DNA of 64,000 nt from Prosopocoilus inquinatus (taxonomy: Eukaryota > Arthropoda > Insecta > Coleoptera > Lucanidae): positions 1-64,000 of the forward strand of contig JAYKNF010000032.1 in the NCBI GenBank assembly GCA_036172665.1. Reading direction: 5' to 3'. Position numbers and translations under genes: made by a program. Below, piece by piece: positions 47,420 to 59,339 of the stretch (positions are counted from its first letter, which is position 1; every line of letters begins with the position of its first letter). Below the pieces are notes generated by a model, which was not told where the DNA came from, did not search any database, and saw only the letters and a program-made list of their open reading frames with translations.

Positions 47420-50399
47420 AATCCGTGTTCTTTCGTTTAAAACTATTTCCAGCTCCTGCTGCGTCCCAAAACTTTGTATCTCACATCAGACTCACTGGAG
47501 TCCATCCAAACGTCAAATAATATGTTAGATAAGTAAGGATCGTTTAGATACATCACAGGAACAACGCTAATAGGTGGTGTATCGTTCAAAACTATTTCCA
47601 GCTTCTGCTGCGTCCGAAATCTTTGTATCTCTCATCAGAGTTACTGGAGTCCACCCAAACGTCAAATAACATTATAGATGAGTAAGGATCGATTAGATAC
47701 ATCACAGGAACAACGCTAATACGTGTTGTTTCGTTTAAAACTATTTCCAGCTTCTGCTGCGTCCGAAAACGTCGTATCTCACATCAGAGTTACTGGAGTC
47801 CATCCAAACGTCAAATAACATGATAGATAAGTAAGGATCGATTAGATACAGCACAGGGACAACGCTAATACGTGTTGTTTCGTTTAAAACTATTTCCAGC
47901 TCCTGCTGCGTCCAAAAACTTTGTATCTCACATCAGACTTACTGGAGTGTATCCAAACGTTAAATAACATGTTAGATAAGTAAGGATCGTTTAGATACAT
48001 CACAGGAACAACGCTAATAGGTGTTGTTTCGTTCAAAACTATTTCCAGCTTCTGCTGCGTATGAAATCTTTGTATCTCTCATCCTAGTTACTGGAGTACA
48101 TCCAAACGTCAAATAACATGATAGATGAGTAAGGATCGATTAGATACATCACAGGAACAACGCTAATACGTGTTGTTTCGTTTAATACTATTTCCAGCTT
48201 CTGCTGCGTCCGGAAACGTCGTATCTCACATCAGAGTTACTGGAGTCCATCGAAACGTCAAATAACATGATAGATAAGTAAGGATCGATTAGATACATCA
48301 CAGGAACATCGCTAATGCGTGTTGTTTCGTTTAAAACTATTTCCAGCTTCTGCTGCGTCCGAAAACGTCGTATCTCACATCAGAGTTACTGGAGCCCATC
48401 GAAACGTCAAATAACATAATAGATAAGTAAGGATCTATTAGATACAGCACAGGAACAACGCTTAAACGTGTTGTTTCGTTTAAAACTATTTCCAGCTTCT
48501 GCTGCGTCCGAAAACGTCGTATCTCACATCAGAGTTACTGGAGCCCATCGAAACGTCAAATAACATGATAGATAAGTAAGGATCGATTAGATACAGCACA
48601 GGAACAACGCTAAAACGTGTTGTTTCGTTTACAACTATTTCCAGCTCCTGCTGCGTCCGAAAACTTCGTATCTCACATCTAAGTTACTGGAGTCCATCGA
48701 AACGCCAAATAACATGATATATGAGTAAGGATCGATTAGATACTTCACAGGAACAACGCTAATGCGTGTTGTTTCGTTTAAAACTATTTCCAGCTTCTGC
48801 TGCGTCCGAGAACTTCGTATCTCACGTCAGGGTTACTGGAGTCCATCCAAACGTCAAATAACATAATAGATAAGTAAGGATCGATTAGATACACCACAGG
48901 AACAACGCTAATACGTGGTGTTTCGTTTAAAACTATTTCCAGCTCCTGCTGCGTCCAAAAACATTGTATCTCACATCAGACTTACTGGAGTCCATCCAAA
49001 CGTCAAATAACATGTTAGATAAGTAAGGATCGTTTAGATACATCACAGGAACAACGCTAATAGGTGGTGTTTCGTTTAAAACTATTTCCAGCTCCTGCTG
49101 CTTCCAAAAACTTTTTATCTCACATCAGACTTACTGGAGTCCATCCAAACTTTAAATTACATGTTAGATAAGTAAGGATCGATTAGATACATCACAGGAA
49201 CAACGCTAATACGTGTTGTTTCGTTTAAAACTATTTCCAGCTTCTGCTGCGTCCGAAAACGTCTTATCTCACATTAGAGTTACTGGAGTCCATCGAAACG
49301 TCAAATAACATAGTAGCTAAGTAAGGATCGATTAGATACATCACAGGAACAACGCTAATGCGTGTTGTTTCGTTTAAAACTATTTCCAGCTTCTGCTGCG
49401 TCCGAAAACGTCGTATCTCACATCAGAGCTACTGGAGTACATCGAAACGCCAAATAACATGATAGATGAGTAAGGATCGATTAGATATATCACAGGAACA
49501 ACGCCAATACGTGTTGCTTCGTTTAAAACTATTTCCAGCTTCTGCTGCGTCCGAAAACTTCGTATCTCACATCAGAGTTACTGGAGTCCATCGAAACGTC
49601 AAATAACATGATAGATAAGTAATTATCTATTAGATACAGCACAGGAACAACGCTAATACGTGTTGTTTCGTTTAAAACTATTTCCAGCTCCTGCTGCGTC
49701 CAAAAACTTTGTATCTCACATCAGACTTACTGGAGTCCATCCAAACGTCAAATAACATGATTGATGAGTAAGGATCGATTAGATACATCACAGGAACAAC
49801 GCTAATATGTGTTGTTTCGTTTCAAACTATTTCCAGCTGCTGCTGCGTCCGAAAATTTCGTATCTCACATTAGAGTTACTGGAGTGGATCGAAACGTCAA
49901 ATAACATAGTAGCTAAGTAAGGATTGATTAGATACATCACAGGAACAACGCTAATACGTGTTGTTTCGTTCAAAACTATTTCCAGCTTCTGCTGCGTCCA
50001 AAAACTTTGTATCTCACATCAGAGTTACTGGAGTCCATCCAAAAGTCAAATAATATGATAGATGAGTAAGGATCGATTAGATACATCACAGGAACAACGC
50101 TAATACGTGTTGTTTCGTTTAAAACTATTTCCAGCTTCGGCTGCGTCCGAGAACTTCGTATCTCAAGTCAGGGTTACTGGAGTCCATCCAAACGTCAAAT
50201 AACATGATAGATAAGTAAGGATAGATTAGATACATCACAGGAACAACGCTAATGCATGTTGTTTCGTTTAAAACTATTTCTAGCTTCAGCTGCGTCCGAG
50301 AACTTCGTATCTCACATCTAAGTTACTGGAGTCCATCGTAACGCCAAATAACATGATAGATGAGTAAGGATCGATTAGATACATCACAGGAACAACGCT
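47420..50399 (+). repeat. Twenty-monomer repeat, unit 2, interior replaced by a different lineage
   Basis: Units 1-6 (47,420 to about 48,313) follow the standard order, with AATCCGTG at the start. From 48,314 the expected GCCTGTTGCTTCG series is absent. In its place are GGAGCCCATCG, CTTAAACGTG, GTTTACAACT, AATACGTGGTG, CTGCTTCCAAAAAC and related units, like 448-1,000 and the parts around 9,200. Near 49,655 it returns to standard-like units (CTGCTGCTG, AAAAGTCAAATAATATG, CTTCGGCTGCG, TCTAGCTTCAG), but lacks the closing GTCAGGGTT unit. The length is still exactly 20 x 149. The stretch 48,314-50,399 is matched at 59,340-61,425. Confidence 0.88.
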
Positions 50400-53379
50400 A
50401 ATACGTGTTCTTTCGTTTAAAACTATTTCCAGCTCCTGCTGCGTCCCAAAACTTTGTATCTCACATCAGACTCACTGGAGTCCATCCAAACGTCAAATAA
50501 TATGTTAGATAAGTAAGGATCGTTTAGATACATCACAGGAACAACGCTAATAGGTGGTGTATCGTTCAAAACTATTTCCAGTTTCTGCTGCGTCCGAAAT
50601 CTTTGTATCTCTCATCAGAGTTACTGGAGTCCACCCAAACGTCAAATAACATTATAGATGAGTAAGGATCGATTAGATACATCACAGGAACAACGCTAAT
50701 ACGTGTTGTTTCGTTTAAAACTATTTCCAGCTTCTGCTGCGTCCGAAAACGTCGTATCTCACATCAGAGTTACTGGAGTCCATCCAAACGTCAAATAACA
50801 TGATAGATAAGTAAGGATCGATTAGATACAGCACAGGGACAACGCTAATACGTGTTGTTTCGTTTAAAACTATTTCCAGCTCCTGCTGCGTCCAAAAACT
50901 TTGTATCTCACATCAGACTTACTGGAGTGTATCCAAACGTTAAATAACATGTTAGATAAGTAAGGATCGTTTAGATACATCACAGGAACAACGCTAATAG
51001 GTGTTGTTTCGTTCAAAACTATTTCCAGCTTCTGCTGCGTATGAAATCTTTGTATCTCTCATCCTAGTTACTGGAGTACATCCAAACGTCAAATAACATG
51101 ATAGATGAGTAAGGATCGATTAGATACATCACAGGAACAACGCTAATACGTGTTGTTTCGTTTAATACTATTTCCAGCTTCTGCTGCGTCCGGAAACGTC
51201 GTATCTCACATCAGAGTTACTGGAGTCCATCGAAACGTCAAATAACATGATAGATGAGTAAGGATCGATTAGATACATCACAGGAACAACGCTAATGCCT
51301 GTTGCTTCGTTTAAAACTATTTCCAGCTTCTGCTGCGTCCGAGAACTTCGTATCTCACGTCAGGGTTACTGGAGTCCATCCAAACGTCAAATGACATGAT
51401 AGATAAGTAAGGATCGATTAGATACAGCACAGGAACAACGCTAATACGTGTTGTTTCGTTTAAAACTATTTCCAGCTCCTGCTGCGTCCCAAAACTTTGT
51501 ATCTCACATCAGACACACTGGAGTCCATCTAAACGTCAAATAACATGTTAGATAAGTAAGGATCGTTTAGATACATCACAGGAACAACGCTAATAGGTGG
51601 TGTATCGTTCAAAAGTATTTCCAGCTTCTGCTGCGTCCGAAATCTTTGTATCTCTCATCAGAGTTACTGGAGTCCACCCAAACGTCAAATAACATGATAG
51701 ATGAGTAAGGATCGATTAGATACATCACAGGAACAACGCTAATACGTGTTGTTTCGTTTAAAACTATTTCCAGCTCCTGCTGCGTCCCAAAACTTTGTAT
51801 CTCACATCAGACACACTGGAGTCCATCTAAACGTCAAATAACATGTTAGATAAATAAGGACCGTTTAGATACATCACAGGAACAACGCTAATAGGTGGTG
51901 TATCGTTCAAAAGTATTTCCAGCTTCTGCTGCGTCCGAAATCTTTGTATCTCTCATCAGAGTTACTGGAGTCCACCCAAACGTCAAATAACATGATAGAT
52001 AAGTAAGGATCGATTAGATACAGCACAGGAACAACGCTAATACGTGTTGTTTCGTTTAAAACTATTTCCAGCTCCTGCTGCGTCCAAAAACTTTGTATCT
52101 CACATCAGAGTTACTGGAGTCCATCCAAACGTCAAATAACATGATAGATGAGTAAGGATCGATTAGATACATCACAGGAACAACGCTAATACGTGTTGTT
52201 TCGTTTAAAACTATTTCCAGCTTCTGCTGCGTCCGAAAACTTCGTATCTCACATCAGAGTTACTGGAGTCCATCGAAACGTCAAATAACATGATAGATAA
52301 GTAAGTATCGATTAGATACAGCACAGGAACAACGCTAATACGTGTTGTTTCGTTTAAAACTATTTCCAGCTTCTGCTGCGTCCGAAAACTTCGTATCTCA
52401 CATCAGAGTTACTGGAGTCCATCGAAACGTCAAATAACATGATAGGTAAGTAATTATCGATTAGATACAGCACAGGAACAACGCTAATACGTGTTGTTTC
52501 GTTTAAAACTATTTCCAGCTCCTGCTGCGTCCAAAAACTTTGTATCTCACATCAGACTTGCTGGAGTCCATCCAAACGTCAAATAACATGATAGATGAGT
52601 AAGGATCGATTAGATACATCACAGGAACAACGCTAATATGTGTTGTTTCGTTTCAAACTATTTCCAGCTGCTGCTGCGTCCGAAAATTTCGTATCTCACA
52701 TTAGAGTTACTGGAGTCCATCGAAACGTCAAATAACATAGTAGCTAAGTAAGGATCGATTAGATACATCACAGGAACAACGCTAATACGTGTTGTTTCGT
52801 TCAAAACTATTTCCAGCTTCTGCTGCGTCCAAAAACTTTGTATCTCACATCAGAGTTACTGGAGTCCATCCAAAAGTCAAATAATATGATAGATGAGTAA
52901 GGATCGATTAGATACATCACAGGAACAACGCTAATACGTGTTGTTTCGTTTAAAACTATTTCCAGCTTCGGCTGCGTCCGAGAACTTCGTATCTCAAGTC
53001 AGGGTTACTGGAGTCCATCCAAACGTCAAATAACATGATAGATAAGTAAGGATCGATTAGATACATCACAGGAACAACGCTAATGCATGTTGTTTCGTTT
53101 AAAACTATTTCTAGCTTCAGCTGCGTCCGAGAACTTCGTATCTCACATCTAAGTTACTGGAGTCCATCGTAACGCCAAATAACATGATAGATGAGTAAGG
53201 ATCGATTAGATACATCACAGGAACAACGCTAATGCGTGTTGTTTCGTTTAAAACTATTTCCAGCTTCTGCTGCGTCCGAGAACTTCGTGTCTCACGTCAG
53301 GGTTACTGGAGTCCATCCAAACGTCAAATAACATGATAGATAAGTAAGGATCGATTAGATACAGCACAGGAACAACTCT
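50400..53379 (+). repeat. Twenty-monomer higher-order repeat, unit 3 (2,980 bp)
   Basis: Same twenty types in the same order as 44,440-47,419. Small private changes include CAGTTTCTGCTG near 50,580 (shared with 44,620), AAATGACATG near 51,390 and AAATAAGGACCG near 51,853. The agreement over 3 kb between units 1 and 3 is closer than between any neighbouring monomers, as expected of a true higher-order repeat. Confidence 0.92.
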
Positions 53380-56300
53380 AATACGTGTTCTTTCGTTTAA
53401 AACTATTTCCAGCTCCTGCTGCGTCCCAAAACTTTGTATCTCACATCAGACACACTGGAGTCCATCCAAACGTCAAATAATATGTTAGATAAGTAAGGAT
53501 CGTTTAGATACATCACAGGAACAACGCTAATAGGTGGTGTATCGTTCAAAACTATTTCCAGCTTCTGCTGCGTCCGAAATCTTTGTATCTCTCATCAGAG
53601 TTACTGGAGTCCACCCAAACGTCAAATAACATTATAGATGAGTAAGGATCGATTAGATACATCACAGGAACAACGCTAATACGTGTTGTTTCGTTTAAAA
53701 CTATTTCCAGCTTCTGCTGCGTCCGAAAACGTCGTATCTCACATCAGAGTTACTGGAGTCCATCCAAACGTCAAATAACATGATAGATAAGTAAGGATCG
53801 ATTAGATACAGCACAGGGACAACGCTAATACGTGTTGTTTCGTTTAAAACTATTTCCAGCTCCTGCTGCGTCCAAAAACTTTGTATCTCACATCAGACTT
53901 ACTGGAGTGTATCCAAACGTTAAATAACATGTTAGATAAGTAAGGATCGTTTAGATACATCACAGGAACAACGCTAATAGGTGTTGTTTCGTTCAAAACT
54001 ATTTCCAGCTTCTGCTGCGTATGAAATCTTTGTATCTCTCATCCTAGTTACTGGAGTACATCCAAACGTCAAATAACATGATAGATGAGTAAGGATCGAT
54101 TAGATACATCACAGGAACAACGCTAATACGTGTTGTTTCGTTTAATACTATTTCCAGCTTCTGCTGCGTCCGGAAACGTCGTATCTCACATCAGAGTTAC
54201 TGGAGTCCATCGAAACGTCAAATAACATGATAGATGAGTAAGGATCGATTAGATACATCACAGGAACAACGCTAATGCCTGTTGCTTCGTTTAAAACTAT
54301 TTCCAGCTTCTGCTGCGTCCGAGAACTTCGTATCTCACTTCAGGGTTACTGGAGTCCATCCAAACGTCAAATAACATGATAGATGAGTAAGGATCGATTA
54401 GATACATCACAGGAACAACGCTAATACGTGTTGTTTCGTTTAAAACTATTTCCAGCTTCTGCTGCGTCCGAAAACGTCGTATCTCACATCAGAGTTACTG
54501 GAGTCCATCCAAACGTCAAATAACATGATAGATAAGTAAGGATCGATTAGATACAGCACAGGGACAACGCTAATACGTGTTGTTTCGTTTAAAACTATTT
54601 CCAGCTCCTGCTGCGTCCAAAAACTTTGTATCTCACATCAGACTTACTGGAGTGTATCCAAACGTTAAATAACATGTTAGATAAGTAAGGATCGTTTAGA
54701 TACATCACAGGAACAACGCTAATAGGTGTTGTTTCGTTCAAAACTATTTCCAGCTTCTGCTGCGTATGAAATCTTTGTATCTCTCATCCTAGTTACTGGA
54801 GTACATCCAAACGTCAAATAACATGATAGATGAGTAAGGATCGATTAGATACATCACAGGAACAACGCTAATGCCTGTTGCTTCGTTTAAAACTATTTCC
54901 AGCTTCTGCTGCGTCCGGAAACGTCGTATCTCACATCAGAGTTACTGGAGTCCATCGAAACGTCAAATAACATGATAGATAAGTAAGGATCGATTAGATA
55001 CAGCACAGGAACAACGCTAATACGTGTTGTTTCGTTTAAAACTATTTCCAGCTCCTGCTGCGTCCCAAAACTTTGTATCTCACATCAGACACACTGGAGT
55101 CCATCTAAACGTCAAATAACATGTTAGATAAGTAAGGATCGTTTAGATACATCACAGGAACAACGCTAATAGGTGGTGTATCGTTCAAAAGTATTTCCAG
55201 CTTCTGCTGCGTCCGAAATCTTTGTATCTCTCATCAGAGTTACTGGAGTCCACCCAAACGTCAAATAACATGATAGATGAGTAAGGATCGATTAGATACA
55301 TCACAGGAACAACGCTAATACGTGTTGTTTCGTTTAAAACTATTTCCAGCTCCTGCTGCGTCCCAAAACTTTGTATCTCACATCAGACACACTGGAGTCC
55401 ATCTAAACGTCAAATAACATGTTAGATAAGTAAGGATCGTTTAGATACATCACAGGAACAACGCTAATAGGTGGTGTATCGTTCAAAAGTATTTCCAGCT
55501 TCTTCTGCGTCCGAAATCTTTGTATCTCTCATCAGAGTTACTGGAGTCCACCCAAACGTCAAATAACATGATAGATAAGTAAGGATCGATTAGATACAGC
55601 ACAGGAACAACGCTAATACGTGTTGTTTCGTTTAAAACTATTTCCAGCTCCTGCTGCGTCCAAAAACTTTGTATCTCACATCAGAGTTACTGGAGTCCAT
55701 CCAAACGTCAAATAACATGATAGATGAGTAAGGATCGATTAGATACATCACAGGAACAACGCTAATACGTGTTGTTTCGTTTAAAACTATTTCCAGCTTC
55801 TGCTGCGTCCGAAAACTTCGTATCTCACATCAGAGTTACTGGAGTCCATCGAAACGTCAAATAACATGATAGATAAGTAAGTATCGATTAGATACAGCAC
55901 AGGAACAACGCTAATACGTGTTGTTTCGTTTAAAACTATTTCCAGCTTCTGCTGCGTCCGAAAACTTCGTATCTCACATCAGAGTTACTGGAGTCCATCG
56001 AAACGTCAAATAACATGATAGGTAAGTAATTATCGATTAGATACAGCACAGGAACAACGCTAATACGTGTTGTTTCGTTTAAAACTATTTCCAGCTCCTG
56101 CTGCGTCCAAAAACTTTGTATCTCACATCAGACTTGCTGGAGTCCATCCAAACGTCAAATAACATGATAGATGAGTAAGGATCGATTAGATACATCACAG
56201 GAACAACGCTAATATGTGTTGTTTCGTTTCAAACTATTTCCAGCTGCTGCTGCGTCCGAAAATTTCGTATCTCACATTAGAGTTACTGGAGTCCATCGAA

Positions 56301-56955
56301 ACGTCAAATAACATAGTAGCTAAGTAAGGATCGATTAGATACATCACAGGAACAACGCTAATACGTGTTGTTTCGTTCAAAACTATTTCCAGCTTCTGCT
56401 GCGTCCAAAAACTTTGTATCTCACATCAGAGTTACTGGAGTCCATCCAAAAGTCAAATAATATGATAGATGAGTAAGGATCGATTAGATACATCACAGGA
56501 ACAACGCTAATACGTGTTGTTTCGTTTAAAACTATTTCCAGCTTCGGCTGCGTCCGAGAACTTCGTATCTCAAGTCAGGGTTACTGGAGTCCATCCAAAC
56601 GTCAAATAACATGATAGATAAGTAAGGATCGATTAGATACATCACAGGAACAACGCTAATGCATGTTGTTTCGTTTAAAACTATTTCTAGCTTCAGCTGC
56701 GTCCGAGAACTTCGTATCTCACATCTAAGTTACTGGAGTCCATCGTAACGCCAAATAACATGATAGATGAGTAAGGATCGATTAGATACATCACAGGAAC
56801 AACGCTAATGCGTGTTGTTTCGTTTAAAACTATTTCCAGCTTCTGCTGCGTCCGAGAACTTCGTATCTCACGTCAGGGTTACTGGAGTCCATCCAAACGT
56901 CAAATAACATGATATATAAGTAAGGATCGATTAGATACAGCACAGGAACAACGCT
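53380..56955 (+). repeat. Twenty-monomer repeat, unit 4, expanded to 24 monomers
   Basis: Standard order for seven units, then a re-run of GAAAACGTCG, CCAAAAAC/GTGTATCC and GCGTATGAAATC units (54,423-54,869). A mosaic monomer follows at 54,870, after which the standard order resumes. The four added units make 3,576 bp. The GCGTATGAAATC units lie 745 bp (five units) apart, at about 54,019 and 54,764. A unit at 55,466 has CTTCTTCTGCG. Confidence 0.9.
54870..55018 (+). repeat. Three-part mosaic monomer
   Basis: The start (AATGCCTGTTGCTTCG) is of the GCCTG type, the middle (GTCCGGAAACGTCG, CAGAGTT) is of the GGAAACG type, and the end (GATAAGTAAGG, ACAGCACAGG) is again of the GCCTG type. In other units the GGAAACG middle always goes with GTTTAATAC and a GATGAG/ACATCAC end. 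This looks like a short conversion tract, or two exchanges within one unit. Confidence 0.82.
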
Positions 56956-58594
56956 AATACGTGTTCTTTCGTTTAAAACTATTTCCAGCTCCTGCTGCGT
57001 CCCAAAACTTTGTATCTCACATCAGACTCACTGGAGTCCATCCAAACGTCAAATAATATGTTAGATAAGTAAGGATCGTTTAGATACATCACAGGAACAA
57101 CGCTAATAGGTGGTGTATCGTTCAAAACTATTTCCAGCTTCTGCTGCGTCCGAAATCTTTGTATCTCTCATCAGAGTTACTGGAGTCCACCCAAACGTCA
57201 AATAACATTATAGATGAGTAAGGATCGATTAGATACATCACAGGAACAACGCTAATACGTGTTGTTTCGTTTAAAACTATTTCCAGTTTCTGCTGCGTCC
57301 GAAAACGTCGTATCTCACATCAGAGTTACTGGAGTCCATCCAAACGTCAAATAACATGATAGATAAGTAAGGATCGATTAGATACAGCACAGGGACAACG
57401 CTAATACGTGTTGTTTCGTTTAAAACTATTTCCAGCTCCTGCTGCGTCCAAAAACTTTGTATCTCACATCAGACTTACTGGAGTGTATCCAAACGTTAAA
57501 TAACATGTTAGATAAGTAAGGATCGTTTAGATACATCACAGGAACAACGCTAATAGGTGTTGTTTCGTTCAAAACTATTTCCAGCTTCTGCTGCGTATGA
57601 AATCTTTGTATCTCTCATCCTAGTTACTGGAGTACATCCAAACGTCAAATAACATGATAGATGAGTAAGGATCGATTAGATACATCACAGGAACAACGCT
57701 AATACGTGTTGTTTCGTTTAATACTATTTCCAGCTTCTGCTGCGTCCGGAAACGTCGTATCTCACATCAGAGTTACTGGAGTCCATCGAAACGTCAAATA
57801 ACATGATAGATGAGTAAGGATCGATTAGATACATCACAGGAACAACGCTAATGCCTGTTGCTTCGTTTAAAACTATTTCCAGCTTCTGCTGCGTCCGAGA
57901 ACTTCGTATCTCACGTCAGGGTTACTGGAGTCCATCCAAACGTCAAATAACATGATAGATAAGTAAGGATCGATTAGATACAGCACAGGAACAACGCTAA
58001 TACGTGTTGTTTCGTTTAAAACTATTTCCAGCTCCTGCTGCGTCCCAAAACTTTGTATCTCACATCAGACACACTGGAGTCCATCTAAACGTCAAATAAC
58101 ATGTTAGATAAGTAAGGATCGTTTAGATACATCACAGGAACAACGCTAATAGGTGGTGTATCGTTCAAAAGTATTTCCAGCTTCTGCTGCGTCCGAAATC
58201 TTTGTATCTCTCATCAGAGTTACTGGAGTCCACCCAAACGTCAAATAACATGATAGATGAGTAAGGATCGATTAGATACATCACAGGAACAACGCTAATA
58301 CGTGTTGTTTCGTTTAAAACTATTTCCAGCTCCTGCTGCGTCCCAAAACTTTGTATCTCACATCAGACACACTGGAGTAAATCTAAACGTCAAATAACAT
58401 GTTAGATAAGTAAGGATCGTTTAGATACATCACAGGAACAACGCTAATAGGTGGTGTATCGTTCAAAAGTATTTCCAGCTTCTGCTGCGTCCGAAATCTT
58501 TGTATCTCTCATCAGAGTTACTGGAGTCCACCCAAACGTCAAATAACATGATAGATAAGTAAGGATCGATTAGATACAGCACAGGAACAACGCT
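56956..58594 (+). repeat. Twenty-monomer repeat, unit 5, first eleven monomers
   Basis: Standard order from TGTTCTTTCG through the second GGTGGTGTATCG unit, then a break at the hybrid unit starting at 58,595. Private changes include ATATATAAG just before it and GAGTAAATCTAAACG near 58,376. This is the last standard unit in the window. Confidence 0.9.
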
Positions 58595-59339
58595 AATACG
58601 TGTTGTTTCGTTTAAAACTATTTCCAGCTCCTGCTGCGTCCAAAAACTTCGTATCTCACATCAGAGTTACTGGAGTCTGTCCAAACGTTAAATAACATGA
58701 TAGATGAGTAAGGATCGATTAGATACATTACAGGAACAACGCTAATATGTGTTGTTTCGTTTAAAACTATTTCCAGCTGCTGCTGCGTCCGAAAACATCG
58801 TATCTCACATCAGAGTTACTGGAGTCCATCGAAATGTCAAATAACATGATAGATAAGTAAGGATCGATTAGATACAGCACAGGAACAAAGCTAATGCGTG
58901 TTGTTTCGTTTAAAACTATTTCTAGCTTCAGCTGGGTCCGAGAACTTCGTATCTCACATCTAAGTTACTGGAGTTCATCGAAACGCCAAATAACATGATA
59001 GATGAGTAAGGATCGATTAGATATATCACAGGAACAACGCCAATGCGTGTTGTTTCGTTTAAAACTATTTCCAGCTTCTGCTGCGTCCGAAAATTTCGTA
59101 TCTCACATTAGAGTTACTGGAGTCCATCGAAACGTCAAATAACATAGTAGCTAAGTAAGGATCGATTAGATACATCACAGGAACAACGCTAATGCGTGTT
59201 GTTTCGTTCAAAACTATTTCCAGCTTCTGCTGCGTCCGAAAACGTCGAATCTCACATCAGAGTTACTGGAGCCCATCGAAACGTCAAATAACATGATAGA
59301 TAAGTAAGGATCGATTAGATACATCACAGGAACATCGCT
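58595..59339 (+). repeat. Hybrid monomer and four units of another lineage
   Basis: The unit at 58,595-58,743 starts as the CTCCTGCTGCGTCCAAAAAC type, then switches to GAGTCTGTCC with an ACATTACAGG end, which belongs to the GTCCGATAAC type. It marks the right edge of the twenty-monomer run. The following units (AATATG with CTGCTGCTG, CAGCTGGGTCC, GAAAATTTCG, GGAGCCCATCG) have the order seen at 17,341-17,936 and 39,226 onward. Confidence 0.83.
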
